A DNA stretch of 32,027 nucleotides, from contig JAKAVM010000112.1 of assembly GCA_021827485.1 (NCBI GenBank), positions 1 through 32,027 on the forward strand. Direction: 5' to 3'. The notes below the pieces were generated by a model. That model ran no database searches. It was not told the origin of the DNA and saw only the letters and a list, made by a program, of their open reading frames with translations. Positions 21,024-30,303 of the stretch are shown in pieces. Source of the DNA: Actinomycetes bacterium. GTDB lineage: Bacteria > Actinomycetota > Acidimicrobiia > Acidimicrobiales > JAKAVM01. How positions within the stretch are numbered: the stretch's first letter is position 1; each line of letters begins with the position of its first letter. The position numbers were made by a program, and so were the translations under genes.

Positions 21024-22079
21024 ATGGGTAACAGTATCTGGATCATTTCTTTAGGTGTATCGTTTATAGTTTGTTTGGTCAGCGTTCCGCTTTTTCGGCA
21101 ATTGGCGATACGTACTGACTTTCTTGATCATCCTGCAGACCATAAACAACACGCTAAGTCAACTCCGTATTTGGGGGGTGCAGCAATATTTGTAGGTATT
21201 TTGGCAGCAGTTGTGGTAGGTCACGATACTTTACATTCAACTATAATCGGTATTGCCGTTGCGATTCTATTTTTTACAGGGCTTTATGATGACAAGAAGA
21301 CGCTGAGGCCGTTTGCAAAGCTAGCATTACAAGGTTTAGCTGCCATTATCGTATTCGTTGTTGGATTTCACTTGGAAGCTCAAGGAGTCTGGATACATCT
21401 TGTAAGTTCTCGGGCAATTGATTTGGTACCTACATTTGCTCTTTTTGTTCTAATGCCTAATTGCGTCAACCTATTAGACAATGCTGATGGCTTAGCTGGT
21501 GGGGTTGTTGGAGCATCGGCACTGGGGATTCTTATAGAATCTCTACTTCGTTCTCAGTTTGAACTAGCAATCGCAGCAGCAGCAGTACTCGGGGCGCTGA
21601 TGGCGTTTCTTATTTTCAATCGCAGTCCTGCTTCAATTTTTATGGGTGACGCAGGTAGCTTGCCTCTTGGCTTAGTACTTATAGTCCTTGCCGTTCGGGC
21701 AGGAGGAGTTCTATCCACGCCTGAAGGTGCGGCGATAACCTTGATGTATGTTGCAATTCCGCTAGCTGATACCGCAACCGTATTTGTGGCCAGGATTGTA
21801 AATGGCAGATCCATCTTTCAAGGCGGTCAAGACCATCTCTCTCATAGGCTTGCCACTTCGGGAATGTCTTTAGGAGTTTCTACCTGGCTTCTAATTGTAA
21901 GCCAAGCAGTCATTTCCGCAATGGGAGCCCTAGGCGCAAACGGCACTGTTTCGATATGGTTCTCAATTACTGTTGCAGCTATGGTTCTAGTATCTGTTAT
22001 GGCAATGGGTATCCGACCATCGGTTTCCAGAATTCTTTATCAAACCACCGATACAGTCCAGCCGGTTTCTGCAAGCTGA
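21024..22079 (+). CDS. wecA: Polyprenyl-phosphate sugar-1-phosphate transferase (WecA/TagO-like)
   Basis: The 351-aa protein has about ten hydrophobic segments and the family's catalytic loops: the DD pair in GLYDDKKTLRPFAK (89-90), VNLLDNADGLAGG (148-160), FNRSPASIFMGDAGS, and the C-terminal GGQDHLSHRL. These mark the MraY/WecA superfamily; the HLSHRL form points to WecA/TagO rather than MraY. It would move a sugar-1-phosphate, usually GlcNAc-1-P, onto undecaprenyl (or decaprenyl) phosphate to start the glycan chain. This gives a plausible first step for the chain exported by Wzm/Wzt. It follows the epimerase gene closely. Confidence 0.9.
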   Translation: MGNSIWIISLGVSFIVCLVSVPLFRQLAIRTDFLDHPADHKQHAKSTPYLGGAAIFVGILAAVVVGHDTLHSTIIGIAVAILFFTGLYDDKKTLRPFAKLALQGLAAIIVFVVGFHLEAQGVWIHLVSSRAIDLVPTFALFVLMPNCVNLLDNADGLAGGVVGASALGILIESLLRSQFELAIAAAAVLGALMAFLIFNRSPASIFMGDAGSLPLGLVLIVLAVRAGGVLSTPEGAAITLMYVAIPLADTATVFVARIVNGRSIFQGGQDHLSHRLATSGMSLGVSTWLLIVSQAVISAMGALGANGTVSIWFSITVAAMVLVSVMAMGIRPSVSRILYQTTDTVQPVSAS

Positions 22080-22166
22080 TAACTCCTGGTAGGCAGCATA
22101 GTCTATCTGAGCCTGAAAAAGGTTTGCTGCCTTCCAGTATATTTGAAGGTTATATAGCTAAAGCGT

Positions 22167-22178
22167 ACAATATATTGT
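22167..22178. promoter_or_regulatory. Palindrome directly before the DUF4143 ATPase start
   Basis: ACAATATATTGT is a perfect 12-base palindrome whose last base is next to the GTG start at 22179. It could be an operator or part of an AT-rich -10 region. Position is the only support. Confidence 0.3.
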
Positions 22179-23555
22179 GTGGATGAAATCGTTATCCAAG
22201 AACTTATTGCGACATGGAATCCTCACTTTGAAGATCTAAGAAGAGGTGGCTGGGTGGGTACTGTTTCGCGCGAGAAGTATCTGACGCGCATAGAGCAGCT
22301 TATGGATATACGCCAGGCAATATTTCTTAGTGGTGTACGACGTTCAGGCAAGTCAACTATCGTACAGCAGCTAATCGGTCGACTCATAGAAAGGGAGGGT
22401 GTACCTCCTCAGAACATCTTGTATTTGTACCTCGACGATATTTTGGTGCAACCATACCTGTCCCTGGGGTCAGGCATGCTCGATCAGCTTTATGCTTATT
22501 ACAAAGAGAAGTACAACCCACAGGGTAGAGTCTACCTATTTCTCGACGAGATACAGAGTGTCGATAGCTTCAATCACTGGGTGGCAACTCATTACGAACG
22601 CAAGGAAGATATCAAGTTTATACTGTCAGGTTCTCGCAAGTCTCTCATAGAATCTGACACCGCAACCCTCCTAACTGGCAGGAACGTTGTTATTGAGGTC
22701 TACCCGCTTAGTTTCTATGAATACCTTGGTATGCGCAACGTTACAGTAGAGGACGGGGATGGGACGCTTCTCGGAATATACAGAGCCAATTACCACCAGC
22801 AGCTCTCTTTGTTGCACCACCTCGGCAACTTCTTTGTAGAAGGGGGCTTTCCCGAGATTGTGCTTGCCAAGACGCAAGAAGCTAAAACTGCCATAGCAAA
22901 TGGCTACTATAGGGATATCGTTACGCGAGATGTACTTATACCAAATAGGATTCGCAATGCAAGTGATGTTGAAGTATTGGGCTTGCAAATACTAAATGAC
23001 TTTGCGAAAACACATACATATAGCAGTCTAGGTAAGCCATACAAGCTATCTGTCGATACCGTAAAGAACTATTTCAAATATTTTACAGATGCCTACTTAT
23101 TTTATGAGAGTAAGTTCTTCTCATATAAAACAAAGGAGTCACAAGACATACAGCGACCCCGCAAAATATACATAGTCGATAACGGTATACGAAACTTTAA
23201 CTTGCCTATACCGAGGCCGGACTTCGGGCGCTGTGCTGAAAATGTTGCCTACATGGAACTAAAAAAGACCAGCACGCTTGTCTCCTACTGGAAGGGCAAG
23301 CGAGAGGTTGATTTTGTCGTCCAGAATGGTAGGCTGCATCTGTTTAATGTCTCATACACAAGTGAGCCTCATGAGCGAGAAATGGTTGGTATGGTTGAGG
23401 GACTAGAAGAGTTCGCTATTGCAGAAGGCTTAGTGCTCACAAAGGACTACTTTGAGACTAAAGTGATAGACGGAAAGACGTTAGAGTTCGTACCTTTATG
23501 GGTATGGCTCATAGCAAATTGTAAGGTGTTCTTTAGGGAACTACGGAATTCTTGA
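22179..23555 (+). CDS. AAA ATPase with DUF4143 domain, full length
   Basis: The 458-aa protein has Walker A GVRRSGKS (52-59), Walker B RVYLFLDEIQ (117-126), a sensor region KFILSGSRKSLIES, LSFYEYL, and the DUF4143 C-terminal part with KKTSTLVSYWKGKREVDFVV, a PD-(D/E)xK-like stretch (E-V-D-F-V-V). Such ATPases are common in accessory DNA of bacteria and archaea; roles are mostly unknown. The start is GTG at 22179 with no Shine-Dalgarno, just after a palindrome. It interrupts the glycan gene series between wecA and a methyltransferase, and looks like a later insertion. It is not close to the truncated ATPase at 206-361. Confidence 0.87.
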   Translation: MDEIVIQELIATWNPHFEDLRRGGWVGTVSREKYLTRIEQLMDIRQAIFLSGVRRSGKSTIVQQLIGRLIEREGVPPQNILYLYLDDILVQPYLSLGSGMLDQLYAYYKEKYNPQGRVYLFLDEIQSVDSFNHWVATHYERKEDIKFILSGSRKSLIESDTATLLTGRNVVIEVYPLSFYEYLGMRNVTVEDGDGTLLGIYRANYHQQLSLLHHLGNFFVEGGFPEIVLAKTQEAKTAIANGYYRDIVTRDVLIPNRIRNASDVEVLGLQILNDFAKTHTYSSLGKPYKLSVDTVKNYFKYFTDAYLFYESKFFSYKTKESQDIQRPRKIYIVDNGIRNFNLPIPRPDFGRCAENVAYMELKKTSTLVSYWKGKREVDFVVQNGRLHLFNVSYTSEPHEREMVGMVEGLEEFAIAEGLVLTKDYFETKVIDGKTLEFVPLWVWLIANCKVFFRELRNS

Positions 23556-23576
23556 ACTAAAGTTGGGCCAGTATTG

Positions 23577-24299
23577 ATGAACAAGTTGATAGGTAGGATA
23601 AGTCGCTCTATCAGGTATCGTTTGGGTTTTCTTGTCGCCAACGAAGCCCTCGAAAGCGGAGAGCGTTCAAAATATGTGGCGCATTATCAAGAGAGGATTA
23701 CTCACTGTCAGTTCCTCAGCGACCCCGAGCACTATGAACATCCGCGAGCTAGATGGGTTGTTGAAAGCTTGGGCAACGCTAATCAAGTATTGGAAATCGG
23801 GTGTGGCGATGGTGGCATGACAAAGATGGTTTCCCCAATGGTAAATCACATAACGGCCTTAGATGTGTCCGAGGTTTCCTTAGAACAAGTCCGCAAGTTG
23901 GAGCTGCCCAACGTGACAACCGCGTGTGGGCTAGTCGAAGAATATCATCCCGCAAACCAATTTGATGCGGCTATCCTGTCTGAAGTGATTGAGCACGTAC
24001 TCGAACCCGAACAAGTTCTGCGGGCCGTTATTGGCCTACTGGCACCTGGTGGAAAACTTCTAATCACTACGCCTAATGGACATTGGGAATCTGATGAGCA
24101 TATTCATATTTGGACTATATCTTCGCTTTTTAAGCTTTACACCAAACTTGATTGTGAAACTATTGAGATAGGTTATATTCGCGACGTAGAAAACAAACGA
24201 AGGTGGTTATCGGCTGTATTGACTAAGTCCATATCAAATCCTGCGTCCGATGATTTCCATTCGAAGGTTTCAACTATGCGTAAACGAGTTCGCTCCTAA
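23577..24299 (+). CDS. SAM-dependent class I methyltransferase
   Basis: From ATG 23577 the protein is 240 residues, with the SAM-binding motif QVLEIGCGDGGMT (70-82), ITALDVSEVSLEQ (acidic ribose-binding strand), FDAAILSEVIEHVLEP and LAPGGKLLITTPNG. This is the Methyltransf_11/23 fold with all core motifs. The N-terminal basic, hydrophobic stretch (IGRISRSIRYRLGFLV) may give membrane contact. Substrate cannot be told; neighbours suggest a glycan sugar. It overlaps, in another frame, the possible ATG 24250 start of the next, frameshifted, TylF-like gene. Confidence 0.85.
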   Translation: MNKLIGRISRSIRYRLGFLVANEALESGERSKYVAHYQERITHCQFLSDPEHYEHPRARWVVESLGNANQVLEIGCGDGGMTKMVSPMVNHITALDVSEVSLEQVRKLELPNVTTACGLVEEYHPANQFDAAILSEVIEHVLEPEQVLRAVIGLLAPGGKLLITTPNGHWESDEHIHIWTISSLFKLYTKLDCETIEIGYIRDVENKRRWLSAVLTKSISNPASDDFHSKVSTMRKRVRS

Positions 24300-24300
24300 G

Positions 24301-24988
24301 TTGAAAAGTATCAAATCGAGGGTTGAAAATATACGAAGGATTCCTGTTTCGGACTTGTTGCATCCCAAGAAACTGAAAGTCTTGAAGATTGCAGGCGCAA
24401 ATACGTTAATGCCAGCTTCGCGACTTTCACGAATTTGGGAGTTAGGTCTTTCTGTCCCAACTGGAAGGATCATTTGTGGAATGCGGAACTTACAAGGGCG
24501 GAAGCGCCGCAATGTTAATTTCAACGGCTGGTAATCGCGATGTGTGGCTTTATGATTCCTGGGAAGGATGTCCCGAGCCGTCCGAAGAGGATGTTGACCG
24601 GGGTGGCAACAAGGGCCGGCGCGGAGACTTTATGTCTTCATTGGAGTCATTTGAACTTATGTTGGGTCGGCTGCCGACCTATAAGTGCAAACTTCACATA
24701 ATGAAAGGATGGTTTCAAGATACAGTTCCTTCTAACAAAGATGAGATAGGCAAGATAGCGTTACTTCACCTTGATGGTGACTGGTATGAGTCAACCAAAG
24801 TCTGTCTTGAGTCGTTGTATGATGCTATCGTCCCAGGAGGTATACTGATAATTGATGACTATGGATACTGGAATGGCTGCAAGAAAGCGGTGGATGAGTT
24901 TTTTGAAAATCGACCTATCCAATTGGTTCAGCAAGACGATACGCAAGCAGTAGTATTTGTCTCACCCAAAGCGATCAACTTGGCTTGA
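24301..24988 (+). pseudogene. TylF/macrocin-type O-methyltransferase with one-base frameshift
   Basis: The first frame (TTG 24301, or ATG 24250) reads LKSIKSRVENIRRIPVS..., ANTLMPASRLSRIWELG and PTGRII, then fails. The next frame resumes exactly as VECGTYKGGSAAML, the SAM-binding motif, and runs through LYDSWEGCPEPSEEDV, LLHLDGDWYESTKVCLESLY and GGILIIDDYG to the stop at 24988. Dropping one T from the TTT at 24473-24475 gives RIIVECGTYKGG and a 228-aa TylF family protein. These Mg2+-dependent enzymes methylate sugar hydroxyls in macrolides and glycans. Sequencing error, real inactivation and slippage are all possible; the rest of the protein is well conserved, which argues for a recent event. 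Confidence 0.8.
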
Positions 24989-24991
24989 TGC

Positions 24992-25933
24992 TTAATGCGC
25001 TCTTGGCGAAAGGGAATTTTGAAATCCTCTCGCCAAGCTATGACCGACCATTTTCCACCAAGTTTGGTGCATGGTAACAATCGGGGTATTCAAAGCCATA
25101 CTGAGCGCACACTTACCCACTTCCCATGGCAAATGATTTGCATAATAGATTCCAGCAAGAGATCGAAGCGCGGCCGACTTATGTTCTCGCGTAAAAGACC
25201 TAATCTCAGGGAATTCCGCAGCCGCCCAAGCAATCGTTTCGGTGATGAATTTGTAGCCTTCGATCGGATCCAGGGTATTTGTTATTTGACCTTGGTGCTT
25301 TCGGTAGGCGTATATAGGCATGTTGGTATATATGGCATGGCGCGATCGAGCGAAAGCTGAGATTCCAAATAGAGAATCAACATACACGCGCCTTGCCTCA
25401 TCTACCGATATATCTCTGATGGTTGAAGTTCTAAACAACGAATATCCTGGCATCGGCTGCCGTGGAAATGGATGAATAAGTCTCTTCCAGGTATAGTCGT
25501 GAACGCGACTGGCTCTTGGGGCCGGTCGATCGGAGATATCGTCCCAACTTGTATTCGCTTCGATATTAAAATGCACGCCAGAAACAATATCTGCTTGGTG
25601 GCCTTCCGCAACTTCGAGCAAAGCGATGAGAGCCCCCGGAGGCAACATATCGTCATCGGCTAAATCAAAGAACCACTGAGCTTTCGCTTCCTTGATACCC
25701 ATATTCAACAATGGTCCAAAATAATTTGCCCATGGAGATTGGAGGACCTTGACTCGATCATCCTGGATCTCCCTTATCATTAGCGCTTCAGTGTCTCCTG
25801 CGGTCCGTACAACTATCACTTCTACATCAACCTCCTGAGCGAATATTGAACGGAGAGAGTGCTTAAGAAGTTCTCTACGATTGTGCGTGCCAACCAGGAT
25901 GGACACGAGGGGTTTTGCCATCTTGTAAATCAT
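24992..25933 (-). CDS. Glycosyltransferase family 2
   Basis: The protein opens PLVSILVGTHNRRELLKHSLRSIF, then VEVIVVRTAGDTEAL and the D-x-D region WFFDLADDDMLPPG, all GT-A/GT2 features. The second half has YVDSLFGISAF and a His/Trp-rich C-terminus. It would transfer one sugar from a nucleotide donor; which is unknown. Start is ATG 25933 or ATG 25921 (MAKPLVS); the latter is closer to the family core. The gene converges on the TylF-like gene with 3 bases between the stops, and diverges from the methyltransferase at 26128 across a 194-base gap where no operator was recognised. Confidence 0.87.
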   Translation of the reverse strand: MIYKMAKPLVSILVGTHNRRELLKHSLRSIFAQEVDVEVIVVRTAGDTEALMIREIQDDRVKVLQSPWANYFGPLLNMGIKEAKAQWFFDLADDDMLPPGALIALLEVAEGHQADIVSGVHFNIEANTSWDDISDRPAPRASRVHDYTWKRLIHPFPRQPMPGYSLFRTSTIRDISVDEARRVYVDSLFGISAFARSRHAIYTNMPIYAYRKHQGQITNTLDPIEGYKFITETIAWAAAEFPEIRSFTREHKSAALRSLAGIYYANHLPWEVGKCALSMALNTPIVTMHQTWWKMVGHSLARGFQNSLSPRAH

Positions 25934-26127
25934 ATCAGAAACGTCATATCAGCCCAGAAGAACAATCGATACGAGCCAGCAGTGGAGGGAGTTTGCAACA
26001 GTTCTTTGTTCGATTCCATTCGGTCAAGACTGACGATGATTAGTGTGACTTGATCGGCAACTTCTGAACTATCCGTTTTTTGGTCTAAACTCTTGTATTG
26101 TTTCAAGGGATCGGAACGGAATAATTA

Positions 26128-26901
26128 ATGAGTGAACAACGGGAGGTGCGTATATCTGACTACGGAACCGCCTACAGAGAAAATTACGGATTTGAGCAGG
26201 TTCTTGTTGAGAGCCGAAGAAAGATAATACTAGAACTCCTGGATAAAATATTGCCTAGAACGGTAGTGGAGGTTGGTTGCGGGACTGAGCTTCTTCTCAA
26301 ACAAGTGTTGGAGAAATATAGCATCAACTCACCAATAGAGCAATGGGTCGTTGTCGAGGCTAACAATGAGTTTGCGAAGAGCGCCGAAAAGGCTGATTTC
26401 CCTTCAGGTATATTTCGAGTTGTAAACGGATTTGCCGAGGACTCCGTTGAAGCTATTCTTGACCAATTCAAAAGGGGGCCAGATCTTGTAATTTGCTCAA
26501 GTCTACTACATGAAGTCGATAATCTAACTGAGATAGTTATAGCTCTAAGTAACATGTTGTCACCTGGAGCGTACTTGCACGCAAATGTCCCCAACGCTCT
26601 GTCGTTACATAGGCAGTTAGCGGTTTCTATGGGTCTAACGCAATCAGAGAAAGACCTAGGAGAACGAAACAAACTACTCCAACAAGCTCGTATATTTACG
26701 ATGGAGGAACTTATTGCTATTTTGGAAGAACGGGGATTCGAAATTGTTGAAACGGGTGGTTATTTCATTAAACCCTTTACTCATTCTCAAATGGATAATA
26801 TTCCGTTCATGAATCCCGAACTACTTGATGGACTATTTCAACTTGGACGCAAGCTACCTGAAATTGCTGCAGAGATTTATGTCAACGCTAGGAAACTATA
26901 G
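26128..26901 (+). CDS. SAM-dependent class I methyltransferase
   Basis: The 257-aa protein has the SAM motif TVVEVGCGTELLL (45-57), VVVEANNEFAKSA (second strand with acidic residue), DLVICSSLLHEVDNL and MLSPGAYLHANVPNALS. The GCGTE form (Glu where Gly is usual) departs slightly from the consensus. A C-terminal extension (IFTMEELIAILEERGFEIVETGGYFIKPF) is typical of methyltransferases near sugar genes. ATG 26128 has GGAACGGAA upstream. It begins the rightward run of sulfotransferase, FdtB, FdtA and second sulfotransferase genes. Substrate is inferred to be a glycan or its sugar-nucleotide precursor. Confidence 0.83.
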   Translation: MSEQREVRISDYGTAYRENYGFEQVLVESRRKIILELLDKILPRTVVEVGCGTELLLKQVLEKYSINSPIEQWVVVEANNEFAKSAEKADFPSGIFRVVNGFAEDSVEAILDQFKRGPDLVICSSLLHEVDNLTEIVIALSNMLSPGAYLHANVPNALSLHRQLAVSMGLTQSEKDLGERNKLLQQARIFTMEELIAILEERGFEIVETGGYFIKPFTHSQMDNIPFMNPELLDGLFQLGRKLPEIAAEIYVNARKL

Positions 26902-26998
26902 CAGAGACCTTGAGTCGTGCTTGGGTGAGATCAACCTGCTTGGTGTCTTGTGATTGAAGGAAGGGTGAGATCATTGGAAATGGTATATATTACAGATC

Positions 26999-27760
26999 GT
27001 GGCACTACCTAATTTAATCATTCCTGGTGCCCCCAAGGCCGGGACGTCTTCGCTACATAAATATCTATCCCTTCATGATGCAGTATATATGTCTGAACCC
27101 AAAGAGCTTCACTTCTTTAGTGTTGACGAACAATTCGAGAAAGGCGTTGCCCAATACGCTGTCAACTTTGAAGGAGTTCGCGAGGAGAAGGTCATTGGCG
27201 AGTCAAGTACAACATATTTTATTTTTCCAAATGTTGTGGAGCGTATCGCTTGTACGCTCGATAGTCCTAAGCTGATTTTTATACTTCGCAATCCAATAGA
27301 TAGGGTTTATTCACATTATCGGTGGATGCAAAGCTTGGGATTGGAAAATAGAAGTTTTATAGATGCTCTGTTGGCTGACAAAGACGATTCCCCAGATATA
27401 AATACAAGGATTTCTGGGAATAAGACAAAATATTATTTTGCAGAGAGCTGCTACGGTACCCATGTGGGGAAGTTCGTAAAACAGTTTGGGATGAGCCGAG
27501 TACTAATTCAGACAACCGAGCAACTAGGGGAGTTCCCATCAAGAGTGCTGGAAAACTGCGCACAGTTCCTTGGAATTGATTCCTTTGAGAAAATCGATCC
27601 AGTCTGGGAGAACGCAACAAGATCGGACAATACGCAACCCATAAGTGACGGCGATCACCGTTGGCTCACCGAGCATTTGTTTGACGAAGTAGAATCACTT
27701 AGGCAACTTACAGGATTACAGTTCACTGAGTGGGAGAATGACTTCCCGATTAGTAATTAG
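26999..27760 (+). CDS. PAPS-dependent sulfotransferase
   Basis: The 253-aa protein has the 5'-phosphosulfate loop [15 protein letters not shown] (residues 10-24) and the 3'-phosphate binding segment [16 protein letters not shown] (95-110), with the conserved Arg and Ser. It begins directly before the loop, with start GTG 26999; an upstream ATG frame stops at once. The family transfers sulfate from PAPS to hydroxyl or amino groups; here the likely acceptor is a sugar of the surface glycan or a lipid-linked intermediate. CysD/CysN/CysC genes for making PAPS are not in the window. A second, unrelated-looking sulfotransferase follows at 29384. Confidence 0.9.
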   Translation: MALPNLIIPGAPKAGTSSLHKYLSLHDAVYMSEPKELHFFSVDEQFEKGVAQYAVNFEGVREEKVIGESSTTYFIFPNVVERIACTLDSPKLIFILRNPIDRVYSHYRWMQSLGLENRSFIDALLADKDDSPDINTRISGNKTKYYFAESCYGTHVGKFVKQFGMSRVLIQTTEQLGEFPSRVLENCAQFLGIDSFEKIDPVWENATRSDNTQPISDGDHRWLTEHLFDEVESLRQLTGLQFTEWENDFPISN

Positions 27761-27804
27761 TCCAAGTCGACGTTCATAAAATATCGAAGTTAGACTTGAT
27801 TGAA

Positions 27805-28902
27805 ATGGAGATACCTTTTCTGAACCTTTCGCTCACAAACGATTCCCTTAGATTTGAAATTGATGAATCTATTCGTAGGGTATTGGACAGGGGTCTTTAT
27901 ATTTTGGGGCCTGAAGTTGAGAAGTTTGAGTTAGAATTCTCAAACTTTATCGGTACTAAATACTGCGTAGGAGTGGGAAATGGGTTTGATGCCCTACATC
28001 TTTCCCTTAGAGCATTAGGGGTTGGCTCGGGTGATGAAGTTATTGTTCCGGCGAATACCTACATCGCCACCTGGCTAGCGGTATCGGCATGTGGGGCAGT
28101 CCCAATTCCAGTCGAACCTGACTTGAACACGTATAATATTGATCCAAGGAAGATTGAAGAACGAATAACTTCTCGAACTGTTGCAATTCTTCCTGTCCAT
28201 CTTTACGGGAATCCTGCGCCAATGAACGAAATTTGTAAACTTGCACGAAAATATAACTTAGCAATCATTGAAGACTGCGCCCAGGCTCACGGAGCTCGAA
28301 TTGGAGATAGGAGTGTTGGGTCCTTCGGGGAAAGTGGGGCATGGAGTTTCTTTCCTACTAAGAATCTTGGCGCACTTGGTGACGGAGGAGCGATCACAAC
28401 TGATGACTTTGAGGTAGCCGAGAAAGTTAAATTGTTACGCAACTACGGCTCTGGCAAGAAGTATTTCAATCATATAATTGGTATGAACTCAAGGTTGGAT
28501 GAACTGCAAGCTGCCATTCTCAGATGCAAACTCAAGTATCTGGAGACAGAAAACGAAAGTAGAAAACGCATTGCGGGGCTGTATCTGAGTGGTATTGGAA
28601 CTGAATATCTGACTTTACCGGAGATGCCTCAGGGTTGTAGCCATGTTTGGCATCTATTTGTTGTTAGATCGGCCGAGCGGGATCGTCTTCAAGATTTCCT
28701 GGCCAGCAAACGAGTAGAAACACTCATTCATTATCCAGTTGCTCCGTACCAGCAAGAGGCTTATCTTGCTGAGTTCAAGGACCGATTTGAACTTCCGGTC
28801 AGTGACAACATTCACAGTGAAGTACTGAGCCTTCCTATTGGCCCAAACTTGGGATCTGCGCAAGTCGACTATATTATTGAGTCAGCAAATGAATTCCGAT
28901 GA
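27805..28902 (+). CDS. fdtB: DegT/DnrJ/EryC1 aminotransferase (dTDP-3-amino-3,6-dideoxyhexose type)
   Basis: From ATG 27805 the protein begins [12 protein letters not shown] and has the sugar-aminotransferase pattern: [15 protein letters not shown]-like entry ([14 protein letters not shown]), [32 protein letters not shown] (PLP-binding Asp157) and the PLP lysine in [16 protein letters not shown] (K186), then [11 protein letters not shown] and [13 protein letters not shown]. Close paralogues FdtB/QdtB make dTDP-3-amino-3,6-dideoxy-galactose or -glucose. The FdtA-like ketoisomerase encoded 42 bases later is their usual partner and supports this over a 4-aminosugar or perosamine role. The longer frame with a TTG start at 27796 is less likely. 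Confidence 0.88.
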   Translation: MEIPFLNLSLTNDSLRFEIDESIRRVLDRGLYILGPEVEKFELEFSNFIGTKYCVGVGNGFDALHLSLRALGVGSGDEVIVPANTYIATWLAVSACGAVPIPVEPDLNTYNIDPRKIEERITSRTVAILPVHLYGNPAPMNEICKLARKYNLAIIEDCAQAHGARIGDRSVGSFGESGAWSFFPTKNLGALGDGGAITTDDFEVAEKVKLLRNYGSGKKYFNHIIGMNSRLDELQAAILRCKLKYLETENESRKRIAGLYLSGIGTEYLTLPEMPQGCSHVWHLFVVRSAERDRLQDFLASKRVETLIHYPVAPYQQEAYLAEFKDRFELPVSDNIHSEVLSLPIGPNLGSAQVDYIIESANEFR

Positions 28903-28944
28903 TACGAATGAGCTGTCTTACACATTCATGAATTTAAGTTTGTT

Positions 28945-29367
28945 ATGACGACCATAAACGATTGCCAAATTTTAGACTTGCCTAAGATCGGTTCCGAACG
29001 AGGTAACCTAACCTTTATCGAGGGAAACAATCATGTTCCGTTTGAAATAAAAAGGGTTTACTATCTCTATGATATTCCTGGTGGTGAGACCCGCGGGGGG
29101 CACGCTCATCGAGAAATAGATGAATTTCTTGTGGCTGTTTCGGGGAGCTTTGACGTTATTGTGAACGATGGGAGTAATGAACGACGATTTTCGCTTAATC
29201 AGTCCTACTACGGGCTGCACATACCAAGCATGATCTGGAGAGAGTTAGTGAATTTTTCCTCTGGTGCCGTATGTCTTGTGCTTGCATCCGCTGTTTATGA
29301 TGAATCTGACTACATCAGGCAGTGGGTTGAATTCGAATCAGCAAAGACTACTAAACAATGCAAGTAA
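28945..29367 (+). CDS. fdtA: dTDP-4-keto-6-deoxyglucose 3,4-ketoisomerase (FdtA/QdtA, WxcM-like cupin)
   Basis: This 140-aa cupin has RVYYLYDIPGGETRGGHAHREIDEFLVAVSG with the catalytic histidine pair (H53, H55), FDVIVNDG, and the C-terminal IPSMIWRELVNFSSGAVCLVLAS followed by YDESDYIR. That is the FdtA/QdtA signature. The enzyme moves the keto group from C4 to C3 of dTDP-4-keto-6-deoxyglucose, giving the substrate of the adjacent aminotransferase. FdtA and QdtA differ in C4 product stereochemistry by residues I cannot assign here. RmlA/RmlB, which make the substrate, and the FdtC/QdtC acyltransferase are not in the window, though a GNAT-like gene lies downstream. Confidence 0.9.
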   Translation: MTTINDCQILDLPKIGSERGNLTFIEGNNHVPFEIKRVYYLYDIPGGETRGGHAHREIDEFLVAVSGSFDVIVNDGSNERRFSLNQSYYGLHIPSMIWRELVNFSSGAVCLVLASAVYDESDYIRQWVEFESAKTTKQCK

Positions 29368-29383
29368 TGGGCCCAAATCCCAA

Positions 29384-30268
29384 GTGAGTTCTCAACGCGA
29401 GGTATTTCCTTTTATCGTAGGCTGTGGACGGTCTGGTACTACGTTGCTGACAGTTATGTTGTCATCGCATCCTGAACTTTCGATCCCTGGAGAGACTGGA
29501 GGGTTTATTCTTCGGTTTCTTGAGCACTTTTCAGAATATGGAAATGATATGGCTAGTGTTGAAACACTACAGCTACCAACGGTCGAAACAATGATTGAAC
29601 AGCTTAGCGAGTCTCATCGTTTTAGCGCTTGGGACCTGGATAGGTCCGCCCTAATCTCTCGGATTTGCGAAAGTGGTGCGAGAAGTGCTGAAGACGTCAT
29701 ACGCTCTTGTTTTGCACAGTATGCATACCAACAAGGCAAGAAAAGGTTCGGTGATAAGACCCCGAATCACGTATTATGCATAAACGAACTAGCTAGAGCT
29801 TTTCCTGAGTCGGTATTTATACACCTAATACGAGATGGGCGTGACGTATCTCTCGCGATATTGGAAGCATCCTGGGGACCAGAAAATATAGTTGAAGCGG
29901 CTACCTACTGGAGGCACCGCGTTGAAGCCGGAAGTCACTCAGGTAAAGAACTTGGGGCAGAGCGATACCTGGAAGTGCGCTACGAGGATCTAATAGCAGA
30001 TCCCGAATCGATATTGAGGCAAGCATCGAACTTTATTGGAATCGATTACGATCCAGCGATGCTAAGCTACAGTGAGGCTGTTAGTCGCCAACTAGAAATG
30101 AGTCCAGTTCCGGTAGAAGATAAGAGCCTCCTCCTACCTCCAACCGCAGGACTTCGCGACTGGCGTACTCAAATGCCACCCGAAGATGTGCAGTTGTTTG
30201 AACTTGAAGCGGGTTCACTATTGGCGCAACTTGGCTATCCGGTTAGCGAAGATCAGCGCTCCGCGTAG
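29384..30268 (+). CDS. PAPS-dependent sulfotransferase, second
   Basis: The longest frame starts at 29264 inside fdtA. GTG at 29384, just after the fdtA stop, is preferred because it places FPFIVGCGRSGTTLLTVML (5'-phosphosulfate loop) at residues 8-26 as is normal. The 3'-phosphate region is VFIHLIRDGRDVSLA, and later YLEVRYEDLIADPESIL matches the sulfotransferase C-terminal strand and helix (Sulfotransfer_3 type). Length from the GTG is 294 residues. TTG 29327 is an alternative start. It differs strongly from the sulfotransferase at 26999, so the two probably act at different positions or on different acceptors. Confidence 0.88.
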   Translation: MSSQREVFPFIVGCGRSGTTLLTVMLSSHPELSIPGETGGFILRFLEHFSEYGNDMASVETLQLPTVETMIEQLSESHRFSAWDLDRSALISRICESGARSAEDVIRSCFAQYAYQQGKKRFGDKTPNHVLCINELARAFPESVFIHLIRDGRDVSLAILEASWGPENIVEAATYWRHRVEAGSHSGKELGAERYLEVRYEDLIADPESILRQASNFIGIDYDPAMLSYSEAVSRQLEMSPVPVEDKSLLLPPTAGLRDWRTQMPPEDVQLFELEAGSLLAQLGYPVSEDQRSA

Positions 30269-30303
30269 TAAGAAATCGCAAGTTTTGTCGCTATCAATGA
30301 GAG

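Noticed and set aside
29264-29383. Upstream extension of the second sulfotransferase
   Set aside because: It lies almost wholly within fdtA and would add 40 residues absent from the family before the PAPS loop.
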